This document shows, piece by piece, positions 34,819 to 43,638 of a stretch of DNA of 64,000 nt. The stretch is taken from NCBI GenBank assembly GCA_963734725.1, contig CAVTIX010000008.1, positions 124,001 to 188,000 on the forward strand, in the 5' to 3' direction. Position 1 is the stretch's first letter; every line of letters starts with the position of its first letter. A program made the position numbers and the translations under genes. The stretch comes from DASXKD01 sp963734725 (GTDB taxonomy: Bacteria > Actinomycetota > Actinomycetes > Streptosporangiales > Streptosporangiaceae). The notes under the pieces were generated by a model. The model saw only the letters and a program-made list of their open reading frames with translations. It did no database searches and was not told the DNA's origin.

Positions 34819-36165
34819 ATGGCATCACGGGTCGCCGTGATTGGCGCCGGACCGTGCGGGCTGGCACAGCTGAACGCCTTCGGGGAAGCTCGCCGAGGGG
34901 GTGCCGAGGTCCCCCAGATCGCTTGTTTCGAGAAGCAGAGCGACTGGGGTGGGCTGTGGAACTACACCTGGCGCACTGGGCTCGACGAGCACGGCGACCC
35001 AGTACACGGCAGCCAGTACCGCTACCTGTGGTCCAACGGGCCCAAGGAGTGCCTCGAGTTCGCCGACTACACCTTCGATGAGCACTTCGGGCAGCCGATC
35101 CCGTCGTTCCCGCCGCGCGAAGTGCTTTGCGACTACATCACCGGGCGGGCCAAGGCGAACAACGTACGGCAGTTCATCCAGTTCAACACCGTCGTCCGGT
35201 GGATCAGCTACGACGGGAAGGCCGGGAAGTTCGCGGTAACCGTGCAGACCAGGGACGACGGCCGGACCAGGACCGAAGAGTTCGACAAGGTCATCGTCTC
35301 GACCGGGCATTTCTCCACGCCGAACACGCCGTCGTTCGAGGGATTCGACCAGTTCCCGGGCCGCATCATGCACTCCCACGACTTCCGGGACGCCCAGGAA
35401 TTCGCCGGCAAGCGGCTGCTCGTCATCGGCAGCAGCTACTCCGCGGAGGACATCGCGCTGCAGAGCAAGAAGTACGGCGCCGACTCCGTAACCATCTCCT
35501 ACCGGACCGAGGCAATGGGCTTCCCGTGGCCAGCGGGCATCGACGAGGTGCCGCTGCTTGCCAAGGTCAACGGCAGCACCGCGCACTTCGCCGATGGGAC
35601 GGCGCGCGATGTGGACGTCATCGTGCTGTGCACCGGGTATCAGCACTCGTTCGGGTTCATCTCCGACGAGATGCGGTTGCGCACCGCGAACGTGCTGTAC
35701 CCCGACAACCTCTACAAGGGTGTCTTCTGGCTCGGCAACCCCGACCTCATGTACCTCGGGATGCAGGACCAGTACTACACGTTCACCATGTTCGACGCGC
35801 AGGCGTGGTACGCGCGGGACTACGTGCTCGGCCGGATCTCGCTGCCCTCGCGTGCGGAGATGGCCGCCGACATCGCGAAGTGGCGCGACCGGCTGGCCGA
35901 GTGCGCGGGGCCGCTCGACGAGATCGACTTCCAGGCCGACTACGTGGAGGACCTGAATAAGGATGTCGACTACCCCAGCTACGACGTCGACTTGACCCGT
36001 GCGCACTTCAAGGAGTGGGAGCACGACAAGATGACCAGCATCACCGGGTACCGGGACAGGTCTTTCTCCTCGCCCTGCACCGGAACCGTCGCGCCGGTCC
36101 ACCACACCCCGTGGTGGCAAGAACTCGACGACTCGATGGCAACCTTCCTGGGCAACCAGACGTAG
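34819..36165 (+). CDS. tmm: Trimethylamine monooxygenase (flavin-containing monooxygenase)
   Basis: Oxidises trimethylamine to its N-oxide using FAD, NADPH and oxygen. The 448-residue protein has the FAD motif VAVIGAGPCGLAQLNAF at the N-terminus, the FMO-type segment HSHDFRDAQEFAGKRLLVIG, and the NADPH motif VIGSSYSAEDIALQ. Family-specific stretches include NWGG-type DWGGLWNYTWRTGLDEHGDPVHGS, YRYLWSNGPKECLEFADYTFDEHFG and LGMQDQYYTFTMFDAQAWYARD, which I recognise from Methylophaga/Roseobacter Tmm rather than from Baeyer-Villiger enzymes. AGGAGGG (34807-34813) precedes ATG 34819. The location next to tdm and the N-methylglutamate pathway genes supports the call. A permease fossil follows directly. 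Confidence 0.9.
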   Translation: MASRVAVIGAGPCGLAQLNAFGEARRGGAEVPQIACFEKQSDWGGLWNYTWRTGLDEHGDPVHGSQYRYLWSNGPKECLEFADYTFDEHFGQPIPSFPPREVLCDYITGRAKANNVRQFIQFNTVVRWISYDGKAGKFAVTVQTRDDGRTRTEEFDKVIVSTGHFSTPNTPSFEGFDQFPGRIMHSHDFRDAQEFAGKRLLVIGSSYSAEDIALQSKKYGADSVTISYRTEAMGFPWPAGIDEVPLLAKVNGSTAHFADGTARDVDVIVLCTGYQHSFGFISDEMRLRTANVLYPDNLYKGVFWLGNPDLMYLGMQDQYYTFTMFDAQAWYARDYVLGRISLPSRAEMAADIAKWRDRLAECAGPLDEIDFQADYVEDLNKDVDYPSYDVDLTRAHFKEWEHDKMTSITGYRDRSFSSPCTGTVAPVHHTPWWQELDDSMATFLGNQT

Positions 36166-36184
36166 GGCGTGGACGCCGGGGGAG

Positions 36185-36293
36185 CTGGCTGAAGGCGCTC
36201 CGCTGGCGGGACGGGTTCGTGATAGTGCTCACCGAGCCGTCCGCCGAGCAGATGGCGCTGCTCCGCGAAGAGGCCGCGGTCACCGCCGACTGA
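36185..36293 (+). pseudogene. Internally deleted APC permease gene (fossil)
   Basis: Encodes LKALRWRDGFVIVL joined to TEPSAEQMALLREEAAVTAD and a stop. The first part equals the N-terminus (LKTLRWWDGFVIAL) and the second the C-terminus (EPSAEQMALLREEAAVTAD) of the intact permease at 59641-61134; about 440 internal residues are missing. It starts 20 bases after the tmm stop. The ancestral locus therefore had a permease gene right behind tmm, which was removed by an internal deletion. Confidence 0.8.
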
Positions 36294-36321
36294 GACGGGT
36301 GACCGGCCAGCGCTCGTAACT

Positions 36322-36355
36322 CGCCGGGTTTCCCGGCGGGCGGCCGTTGCGGCCG
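36322..36355. terminator. Double hairpin between convergent genes
   Basis: CGCCGGG-TTT-CCCGGCG (36322-36338) followed by CGGCCG-TTG-CGGCCG (36341-36355). They lie between the permease fossil (+) and the FAD oxidoreductase (-), so they may terminate both directions. Confidence 0.55.
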
Positions 36356-36373
36356 CTTGGCGGCCAGATCGAG

Positions 36374-37714
36374 TCAGCTCCAGGGGAATGGCGAGTTGCT
36401 GACCGGGTGCAGCTCGCCGGTCCGGTACCGGCCGAACCGGAACGGTGCGAGCAGCACCTGCTCCTCGCCGAGCAGTTCCTTGGCAACCAGCGCGCCGACG
36501 CCGATCATCTTGTAACCGTGGTTGGAGTCGGCGATGACGTAGGCGTTCTGGCGGAACACGTCGAAGACGGGGAAGCTGTCCGGGGTGAACGCGCCGATCC
36601 CGCCGGTCGGCTCGTGCCGGTACGCCTTACGCCTGCCCTCGAAGCGCTTATGGCAGTGAGCCAGCGCGGACGTCCACATGCGGACGAACCCCTCCCGTAC
36701 CGTGTAGTCGGGGCTCTCCGGGCCGTACGGGTCCACGGCGATCTCATCGGCGGGACGGTCGATGAGGTAAGGCGAGGTGCCGCCCTGAACCCCGCTGAAG
36801 TAGAAGTCCGGCTTGTAGTAGATCCCCCACATCCGGTCCGTGAGGAGGTCTCCGCCTACGTCGTCATAGAGCGGCGCGCTGGAGTCGACGTGCAGGACCG
36901 GTGGGAACCCGCCCCTGTTGTCAGTGAATTCCTTCGGGTCGATCCCGAGCGTCCCTTCCTGGAGCGCCCAGTAGGTCCACATCGGACGGTCCTCCGAGGG
37001 GAGGCCGGCGGGGCCGGTCACCGAGATCCGCCCGGGCAGGCCCAGCATCGCCCACAGGTCTCGAATCCATGGGCCGACGGCGATGACGAGCTGATCAGTG
37101 TTGATGTCGCCCCGGTCGGTCTGTACCGCGGTGACCGCGTCGCCGCTGGTCCGCAGGCCGGTCACGCGGATTCCCGGGACGATCCGCACGCCCTCGGCCT
37201 CGGCCTTGGCGGCCAGGCCACGCAGCGACCGGACGTTGTTGGCGTAGCCACCCTTCTTCTCGTGCAGGATCGCCGTCGCCCCGGGCGCCTGCCAGTCGTC
37301 GAACAGGTCCAGCAGGTAGCCGCGGCAGTCGCGCTCACCCTCGATGAGCTCGGACGGGTAGCCGATCGCCTGCTGCTCGGCGAAGATCTTCGCGACGTTC
37401 CCGTGCATCTCCTCCGGCGCGATCTGCATATAGCCGACGGGGTGGTAGGCCAGCGCTTCCGGGTCTGACTCCCAGATGGCCACGGAGTGGGCCATCAGCT
37501 CGCGCATCGCCGGCTGGAAGTAGTTGTTGCGCACGACGCCGCAGGCGATCCCCGACGCGCCCGCTCCGACGGCGCGCTTGTCAAGGATGATGATGTCGTC
37601 GCCGCTGCCCAGGCCCCGGGCCCGGAGTTCCCTGGCAAGATGCCATCCGGTGGAGAGCCCATGGATTCCGGCGCCGACGATGACGTAGCGACTGCTGGCA
37701 GGGATGGAAGTCAC
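36374..37714 (-). CDS. FAD-dependent amine/amino acid oxidoreductase (DadA/sarcosine-oxidase-like)
   Basis: 446 residues with an N-terminal Rossmann FAD motif YVIVGAGIHGLSTGWHLA, the LDKRAVGAGASGIACGVVRNNYF segment that often precedes the flavin site, and a C-terminal ADSNHGYKMIGVGALVAKELLG typical of the DAO superfamily. It is the size of dimethylglycine/sarcosine-type oxidases without a folate domain. Its place between tmm and tdm suggests a methylated amine substrate, possibly dimethylamine- or sarcosine-like; this is inference. It is divergent from the iclR gene and shares an 86-bp operator region with it, so IclR control is likely. Confidence 0.85.
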   Translation of the reverse strand: MTSIPASSRYVIVGAGIHGLSTGWHLARELRARGLGSGDDIIILDKRAVGAGASGIACGVVRNNYFQPAMRELMAHSVAIWESDPEALAYHPVGYMQIAPEEMHGNVAKIFAEQQAIGYPSELIEGERDCRGYLLDLFDDWQAPGATAILHEKKGGYANNVRSLRGLAAKAEAEGVRIVPGIRVTGLRTSGDAVTAVQTDRGDINTDQLVIAVGPWIRDLWAMLGLPGRISVTGPAGLPSEDRPMWTYWALQEGTLGIDPKEFTDNRGGFPPVLHVDSSAPLYDDVGGDLLTDRMWGIYYKPDFYFSGVQGGTSPYLIDRPADEIAVDPYGPESPDYTVREGFVRMWTSALAHCHKRFEGRRKAYRHEPTGGIGAFTPDSFPVFDVFRQNAYVIADSNHGYKMIGVGALVAKELLGEEQVLLAPFRFGRYRTGELHPVSNSPFPWS

Positions 37715-37756
37715 CGCGACCGCCTCTCTAGCGACAACGGGAATCGCCCACTACAA

Positions 37757-37794
37757 TTGCCTATAAGGCAACAGTATTTCCAATCTAAGGAAAT
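37757..37794. promoter_or_regulatory. Two inverted repeats in the iclR / FAD oxidoreductase divergent promoter
   Basis: TTGCC-TATAA-GGCAA (37757-37771) and ATTTCC-N7-GGAAAT (37776-37794). The second ends six bases before the iclR GTG start. The TTTCC/GGAAA arms suit IclR-family binding. They probably mediate autoregulation and control of the divergent oxidase. Confidence 0.6.
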
Positions 37795-37800
37795 TGTACC

Positions 37801-38511
37801 GTGGCAAGGACTGGTCGACCAGCCACCCGTCAGGTCGGAGCGGTCCAGCGTGCGATCGCCATCCTTAACGAGCTCGCCGCCGCGCGGACCGAACTGGGAA
37901 CGAACGAGATTGCCCGCCGGACCGGAATCAACGTGAGCACGATCTCGCGGATCCTGGCTACGCTCGCGGGCGGTGGGCTTGTTGACCACGTCGCGTCCAC
38001 CGGCCGCTACCGCATCGGCGTCGGGATCGTCCGGCTGGCCAGCGCGGTGGACCTGGACATCCGGTCCCTCGCCCGGCCGCACCTGCAGCAACTGAGCATG
38101 CGCCTCGCCGAGACCGCTACGTTGTCGGTGCCTGGAGAGCACGAGGCATCCACGCTCGACTTCGTGCAGAGCCCGCACACCGTCCGCAGCGTGGCCGAGG
38201 TGGGCCGGACGAGCGCGGCACACGCGACAGCGGTGGGCAAGGTACTCCTCGCGCACGGCGGGACCCTGCCCAGCGGGCGCCTAAAGGCCTATACCGAACG
38301 GACCATCGTGGGCCGCGCGGTCCTCGAAGCCGATCTTGCTGCCATCCGGGACAGGGGCTGGGCGCAAGCGATCGGCGAGCGGGAGGAGGACTTGAACGCG
38401 GTCGCGGTGCCGGTGCTCGGCCGCGACGGGAAACTCGCGGCGATCCTCGGGGTGCAGGGCCCCGCGGTCCGGTTCACCCCCGGGCGATGCATGCTGCCGT
38501 CGATCTATTGA
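37801..38511 (+). CDS. IclR-family transcriptional regulator with altered C-terminus
   Basis: N-terminal winged helix (RQVGAVQRAIAILNELAAARTELGTNEIARRTGINVSTISRILATL, about residues 10-55) and an effector domain (AHATAVGKVLLAHGG, VGRAVLEADLAAIRDRGWAQAIGEREEDLNAVAVPV). The usual last helix is in another frame: after FTP a slip of minus one in the C-run at 38475-38485 would give AMHAAVDLLSEKAAQISAAL and a stop at 38546. As written the protein ends CMLPSIY. Either a base is missing from the sequence or the C-terminal helix is lost. GTG 37801 is the only sensible start and sits beside its probable operator. Confidence 0.82.
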   Translation: MARTGRPATRQVGAVQRAIAILNELAAARTELGTNEIARRTGINVSTISRILATLAGGGLVDHVASTGRYRIGVGIVRLASAVDLDIRSLARPHLQQLSMRLAETATLSVPGEHEASTLDFVQSPHTVRSVAEVGRTSAAHATAVGKVLLAHGGTLPSGRLKAYTERTIVGRAVLEADLAAIRDRGWAQAIGEREEDLNAVAVPVLGRDGKLAAILGVQGPAVRFTPGRCMLPSIY

Positions 38512-38642
38512 GCGAGAAGGCCGCCCAGATCTCCGCCGCGCTGTGAGCCCAGCCGTGGATCCCAGCGCCGTGTGCCGATCGTCCGCCGACACACGAAGCA
38601 ATTGCCTGACTGGAAATGCCGCCGCAGCCTGTGCTCTAACGT

Positions 38643-41078
38643 TCAGGACCTGGGGCGGGTTTTGTCCGGGTCGTAGAACGGGAACGGGACAACCTGGGCG
38701 GGGATGCGCTTACGGTGCCCGTCCAGCTTGCCGACGTCCACGGCCGTGCCGATCTGCGAGTACTCCACGGCCATCCGGCATAGCGCTATGTTCTTGCGGA
38801 GGATCGGTGACCGGGTCCCGCTGGTGATCACGCCGACCTGGGACCGCCCGGCGTGCACGCAGTCGCCGTGCGCGGCCGGCTCGTTGCCGTCGAGTTCGAG
38901 CCCCACTAGCACCCGCTGCGGGGCAGCCTTGCGCCGCTCCAGCGCCGCGCGCCCGACGAAGTCGTCTTCCTTCGTCTTCAGCGGGATCGTGAACCCGATC
39001 CCCGCCTCGAACGGGTCAACCTGGTCGCAGAACTCATACCCGGCGAAGATCAGGCCCGCCTCGATCCGGAGGATGTCCAGCGCCTCCAGCCCGAGCGGGG
39101 TCAGGTCATGGCCGGAACCCGCCTGCCACACCGCATCCCACAGCGCGAGCCCGTCCCGGGGATGGCACCACAGCTCATAGCCGAGCTCACCGGTGTACCC
39201 GGTGCGCGAGACGAGCAGCGGCAGCCCTTGCGGCCCGCCGAGCCGCCCGATCGCGAACCGGAACCAGGTCAAGTCCCGGAACGAGGGCTGGGTGGGCGGC
39301 GTCCACACGAGATCGGCGAGCAACTCGCGCGACCGGGGTCCCTGCACCGCGATGTTGTGCAGGTGATCGGTTGAGTGCTTGACCCACACCCGGTCCAGGC
39401 CGAGCTTCCCGGCGACCTGGCGCAGCCAGACGCCGTCGTGCTCGTCGCCGCCGACGAAGCGGAACCTGTCCGCGGCGAGCCGGAAGACGGTGGCGTCATC
39501 GAGCATCCCGCCAGTCTCGTTGCACAGCGCCGTGTAGACGACCTGGCCGTCCGCGAGCTTCCTGATGTTCCGGGTGACCGCCGCCTGCAGCAGCGCCTCG
39601 GCGTCGGGGCCGACCACCTCGAACTTGCGCAACGGGGAAAGGTCCATGACCACTGCGCCCTCGCGACAGGCCCAGTACTCCTCCACCGCGCCGTGATTGT
39701 CGAAGCTGGTCGGCAGCCAGTAACCGCGGTACTCGGTGATCCTCCTGGTCAGTGACGACCAGCGCGGCTGGAAGGCCGTTTCGCGAGTGAGCTTCGGCTC
39801 GGCGTCCGGGGTCACGCGGTGCGCGATCGCCATGGAGAACCTCCGCTGGGCCGGGTAGACGCGGACGTGGATATCGGTCGGGTTCCAGGCGTTGGCGGGA
39901 TCGATGTCGTCGGGGCAGGCCGATGAGGCACAGACCAGGTCCGTCATCGCCCGGAGCAGCACGTAGTCACCCGGCGCTGACCATGGCTCGTCGAAGTAAA
40001 GCTGGTTGGCATCGTTGAAGAAGGTGTTGTAGAAGAAGTTCAGCGCCGGCCAGCCGCGGCGCGCCGCGATGCCGAACCGGGTTAGCTGGTCGTTGAAGTT
40101 GTCGGTGCAGTTCACGTGGCCGGGGTAACCCAGATCCTCGTAGTACTTGGCGTTGCAGGCCAGCGCGAACGTGTCGTGCCTGCCCACCGTGTCGCGCACC
40201 ACCTCGACCAGCGGGCGCATGTCCTGGTCGAAGAATTTGCCGAACAGGCCAGGTTGAGGATAGGCGCTGCCCATCAGGTTGCGGGTGGTGGTGGCGTCCA
40301 GCCCGCGCTCGGCGCCTTCCGATAGCCGCGCGGCGTCAAAGGCGAGGAAGTCCGAGCACTGCCGCCCCTCGACGTCGATGACCTGGATGTAGCAGCCGGC
40401 TTCGACCTCATACGCCAGCGCGGTCGCGCGATCCACCCGCAGATCGAGCACCGGGTCGGCCAGCGGCGGCGGCAGCCGTGGCTCACGCGGCTGCCGGGGC
40501 TGCCGCCGCCGGACCTCGATGACCAGGTCAGACGGGGGGTTGTGCTGGTCCACGGGCATCAGGCCGCCGGGGGCCGCCACGATGCACGTCACCGGGTGCT
40601 GCGCCGTGAACGCGGCACAGGCCCCGGCCGGCGACCACTCGCCGAACAGGATTGCCGCACGGGCCGCGGACGGATCCAGGCCGCGCGCCGCGAGGATGCC
40701 GACCACCTCGGACGTCGTCACCCTGCCTGGGGCCCACGCGGGGTCCAGGGCAGTCGCGGCGCTCGCCTCCCCGCCAGCATGCGTCTCTGCCATGCCTCGC
40801 AGCACGGTTGCTGCGCCGTCGGCGGACGCGCCCATCTCGGCGAAGCCCTCGCCGCCGCGGGCGAGGACGGTAAGCTCGCCCCGCTGCCGTCCGTCGGCGT
40901 CGATGATGGTGATCTCGTCGCCCGCGTCGAGTTCCACCGCGGTGACCGCGCCCGGGTGCACCCGGTAACGCTCCAGCCGCGGATCGGTCGGCGGCAGGCC
41001 GGGAAGGAGGAGGCGGGGCCGGCCAGCGGGCGCCTGCCCCGGGTCGGCCGGGGCCTGGCGCCCCGCTGACACGGTCAC
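38643..41078 (-). CDS. tdm: Trimethylamine-N-oxide demethylase (DUF1989 plus GcvT fusion)
   Basis: Converts TMAO to dimethylamine and formaldehyde; the GcvT-type domain can pass the C1 unit to tetrahydrofolate. The 811-residue protein has a DUF1989-type region (about 35-425) and an aminomethyltransferase domain (about 440-800: NHGAVEEYWACREGAVVMDLSPLRKFEV, TRNIRKLADGQVVYTALCNETGGMLDD, SRTGYTGELGYELWC). Cys308, Cys324 and Cys388 have spacings of 16 and 64, the same as the three zinc cysteines I recall for Methylocella Tdm (263, 279, 343). It is the last gene of the soxBDAG-fhs-tdm operon. GTG 41078 follows GGAAGG. The N-terminal 170 residues look like a second, degenerate DUF1989-like half. 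Confidence 0.9.
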   Translation of the reverse strand: MTVSAGRQAPADPGQAPAGRPRLLLPGLPPTDPRLERYRVHPGAVTAVELDAGDEITIIDADGRQRGELTVLARGGEGFAEMGASADGAATVLRGMAETHAGGEASAATALDPAWAPGRVTTSEVVGILAARGLDPSAARAAILFGEWSPAGACAAFTAQHPVTCIVAAPGGLMPVDQHNPPSDLVIEVRRRQPRQPREPRLPPPLADPVLDLRVDRATALAYEVEAGCYIQVIDVEGRQCSDFLAFDAARLSEGAERGLDATTTRNLMGSAYPQPGLFGKFFDQDMRPLVEVVRDTVGRHDTFALACNAKYYEDLGYPGHVNCTDNFNDQLTRFGIAARRGWPALNFFYNTFFNDANQLYFDEPWSAPGDYVLLRAMTDLVCASSACPDDIDPANAWNPTDIHVRVYPAQRRFSMAIAHRVTPDAEPKLTRETAFQPRWSSLTRRITEYRGYWLPTSFDNHGAVEEYWACREGAVVMDLSPLRKFEVVGPDAEALLQAAVTRNIRKLADGQVVYTALCNETGGMLDDATVFRLAADRFRFVGGDEHDGVWLRQVAGKLGLDRVWVKHSTDHLHNIAVQGPRSRELLADLVWTPPTQPSFRDLTWFRFAIGRLGGPQGLPLLVSRTGYTGELGYELWCHPRDGLALWDAVWQAGSGHDLTPLGLEALDILRIEAGLIFAGYEFCDQVDPFEAGIGFTIPLKTKEDDFVGRAALERRKAAPQRVLVGLELDGNEPAAHGDCVHAGRSQVGVITSGTRSPILRKNIALCRMAVEYSQIGTAVDVGKLDGHRKRIPAQVVPFPFYDPDKTRPRS

Positions 41079-41175
41079 CGCGGGATCACCTTCCGATCGG
41101 CGCCTTGCCCTCGTCCTCGGCCGCCTGGCCGAGCTGATTTACATCGTCTCTCTATGGTGAACCTCTTTGGCTGCG

Positions 41176-42874
41176 TTACGACAGTCCCACGACCTCGCCA
41201 TTCTCATCGAGGTCGATGCGCGCGGCAGCCGGGGTCTTGCTGAGCCCGGGCATCGTCCGCATCTCGCCGCAGATGGGGTACACGAAGCCGGCGCCGACCG
41301 AGGCACGCACCTCGCGGACGGGGAGAGTCCAGCCGGTCGGGGCGCCCTTGAGCGTGGGGTCGGAGGAGATGGACAGGTGGGTCTTGGCGATGCAGACCGG
41401 CAGGTTCCCAAAGCCCGCCCGCTCGTAGGTGTCGAGCTGGGCCGAGGCCTGCGCCGAGTACTCCACGCCGTCCGCCCCGTACACCTTGGTGGCCACGGTG
41501 GCGATCTTCTCGCGCAGGCTCGCCGAGTCCGGGTAGAGAACCGTGAAGTTCGACGGCTCCTCGGCGGCCTCGGCCACCGCCTCGGCCAGCTCGATGGCGC
41601 CGCGTCCGCCGTCGGCGAAGTGGGTGCACAGCGCCGACCTGGCGCCCTGCTCTGCCGCGATATCCCGGATCATCTGATGCTCGCTGGGGTGATCGGTGGG
41701 GAAGGCGTTGATGGCCACCACCGGTGACACGCCGTGCAGGCGGATGTTCTCGATCTGCTTGCGGAGGTTGGCGGCCCCGGCGGCCACGTCGTCGGGGTTC
41801 TCCGCCAGGAGCTCTTCGGGAAGCGGCTTGCCCGCGACGATCTTGTACTTGCCCGAGTGCGCCTTGAGCGCCCGGACCGTGGCGACGACGACCGCGGCGT
41901 CCGGCCGCAGCCCCGAGGTCCGGCACTTGATGTTGAAGAACCGCTCCGCCCCCATGTCGGCCCCGAAGCCAGCCTCGGTGACGAGGAAGTCACCGGCGTG
42001 GATGCCGATCAGGTCGGCGATCACCGACGAGTTGCCAGTGGCGATGTTGCCGAACGGGCCCGCGTGGACCAGAACCGGGGTGTTCTCCAGTGTTTGCAGC
42101 AGGTTCGGCTTGACGGCGTCCCGGAGGATGACAGCCATCGCCCCGGCCGCGTCCAGCTGCTCGGCGGTGACCGGCGTCCCGTCCCTCTTGTAGCCGATCA
42201 CGATCCTGGCCAGCCGGGCCCGCAGGTCGGCGAGCGAGCGGGCCAGCGCCAGGGTGGCCATGACCTCCGACGCCGCGGTGATGTCGAACCCCGTCTGCCG
42301 CGGCACGCCGTCGCCCCGCCCGCCGAGCCCGATGACGATGTTCCGCAGCGCCCGGTCGTTGACGTCGAGCACCCGCCGCCAGGTGATGTTGTGCATGTCG
42401 ATGCCCAGCGCGTTGCCCTGGAAAAGGTGGTTGTCGATCATCGCGGCCAGCATGTTGTGCGCCGCGGTCACCGCGTGCATGTCCCCGGTCAGGTGCAGGT
42501 TGAGCACCTCCATGGGCACCACCTGGCTATAGCCGCCGCCGGCCGCGCCGCCCTTGATGCCGAACGTCGGCCCCATCGACGGCTGCCGGATCGATATCGT
42601 CGCCCGCTTGCCGATGTGCCGGAACCCCTGCCCAAGCCCGACCGTGGTCGTGGTCTTGCCCTCGCCCAGCGGCGTCGGCGTGATCGCGCTCACCACCACA
42701 TACTTGGCGGTGGGCCGGTCCGCCAGCTCCTCGATCGCGTCGAGCTTGATCTTCATCACCTGCTCCCCGTACGGCTCCAGCAGGTGTATGCCCAGGCCCA
42801 TCTCGCTCGCGATGTCGTTGAACGGGCTTCAGTTGTGCGCGTCGGGCGATCTCAAGATCGCTCGGGAATGCCAT
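41176..42874 (-). CDS. fhs: Formate-tetrahydrofolate ligase, with one-base frameshift near the N-terminus
   Basis: Interconverts formate plus THF plus ATP and 10-formyl-THF; here it would dispose of C1 units released from methylated amines. The main frame holds VVSAITPTPLGEGKTTTTVGLGQG (ATP site), RQPSMGPTFGIKGGAAGGGYSQVVPMEVLNLHLTGD, and the C-terminal VGAGFVYPICGEMRTMPGLSKTPAA. The natural start MAFPSDLEIARRAQLKP (ATG 42874, 11 bases after the soxG stop) is in a different frame; it joins to FNDIASEMGLGIHLLEPYGE if one base of AGCCCGTTC at about 42823-42826 is skipped. An internal ATG at 42801 could start a protein lacking 25 residues. Confidence 0.88.
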
Positions 42875-42885
42875 GTCAGGGCTCC

Positions 42886-43638
42886 TTATATTCCTGGGGG
42901 TTCGAAACCGCCGATCTCGATGCCGAACTCGGCGCCTGCCCGGAGCAGGGCGCCGAACAGGTACTGCCCGGAGGATCGCTCGCAGTGCAGCAGGTAGGAG
43001 GGGATGCCGTCCCGGTCGTCGCGGACGACGTCAGTGGCAAGCGCGGCGACGGCGGTCCGGAACGCGGCGCCGTCCGGCGTGATGTCGTCCGACAGGTCAA
43101 TCCCGCAGACCTTGGCAAGCACGCTGGCCGCGGACGATCCGTCAAGCCTGACCAATGCTCGGCCGTGGGTGAGATTGACCCAGGTGACGGACTCGCCGGG
43201 GCCCTGCGCGGCGGCCTTCTCCAGCGTGGGCGCCAGCGCGCCGGCCTGGCCAGGAGCCGCCAGCAGCAGCCACTCCCCCGGCCCCGAGCCCACCACGAGG
43301 GTGCCGTCGAGGTCTCGCGCCGCCCGGCCGTACGGCACGCCGAGCGAGGCGGCGACCTCGCCATCCACCGGCGCGCGCAGCTGTACCTTCGTCAGCGGGG
43401 TGCAATCGGTCAGGGTCAGGGCATCAACGCCTGCGGCACTGGCGCGCCGCCCGCTGACCTCCCACCCAGCCTTGACGACGACGGGTGATTCGGGCGGGAT
43501 GGGGCTGCGCGCGACGGGCTCCCCGCTGGCCCGGGGGTATCTCCCGGGCCCTTCCGCTGCGCTCCCCCCCGAGGGCGGCTCGGCGCCGACCGGGGGAACC
43601 GCCCGGGCCTCCGGAGCAGGGATTTCCGATTCAGACAC
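42886..43638 (-). CDS. soxG: Sarcosine-oxidase-type gamma subunit (N-methylglutamate dehydrogenase subunit)
   Basis: Small folate-enzyme subunit of the heterotetrameric complex. The 250-residue product shows the SoxG pattern: TLTDCTPLTKVQLRAPVDGEVAASLGVPYGRAARD, GEWLLLAAPGQ, VTWVNLTHGRALVRLDGSSAASVLAKVCGIDL and SYLLHCERSSGQYLFGALLRAGAEFGIEIGGF. GTG 43638 overlaps the end of soxA by eight bases, indicating coupled translation. The N-terminal 40 residues (PPVGAEPPSGGSAAEGPGRYPRASGEP) are encoded by a copy of the GC palindromic repeat, so the protein is longer than usual at this end. Confidence 0.85.
   Translation of the reverse strand: MSESEIPAPEARAVPPVGAEPPSGGSAAEGPGRYPRASGEPVARSPIPPESPVVVKAGWEVSGRRASAAGVDALTLTDCTPLTKVQLRAPVDGEVAASLGVPYGRAARDLDGTLVVGSGPGEWLLLAAPGQAGALAPTLEKAAAQGPGESVTWVNLTHGRALVRLDGSSAASVLAKVCGIDLSDDITPDGAAFRTAVAALATDVVRDDRDGIPSYLLHCERSSGQYLFGALLRAGAEFGIEIGGFEPPGI
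43528..43570. repeat. GC palindromic repeat, copy b (inside soxG)
   Basis: CCCGGGGGTATCTCCCGGG hairpin followed by CCTTCCGCTGCGCTCC and a C7 run. It is translated in frame as part of the SoxG N-terminal extension. Same architecture as the copy in soxA at 45723-45770. Confidence 0.65.

Noticed and set aside
34825..36120. 431-codon minus-strand frame opposite tmm
   Set aside because: Antisense shadow of a confident gene; composition Val/Arg/Gly-rich and no family resemblance. Similar shadows opposite fhs, gmaS and mgsC were also discarded.
40519..40535. Third occurrence of the ATGACCAGGTCAGACG string found in the 65-bp repeat
   Set aside because: It lies inside tdm coding sequence with no further similarity on either side; treated as chance.
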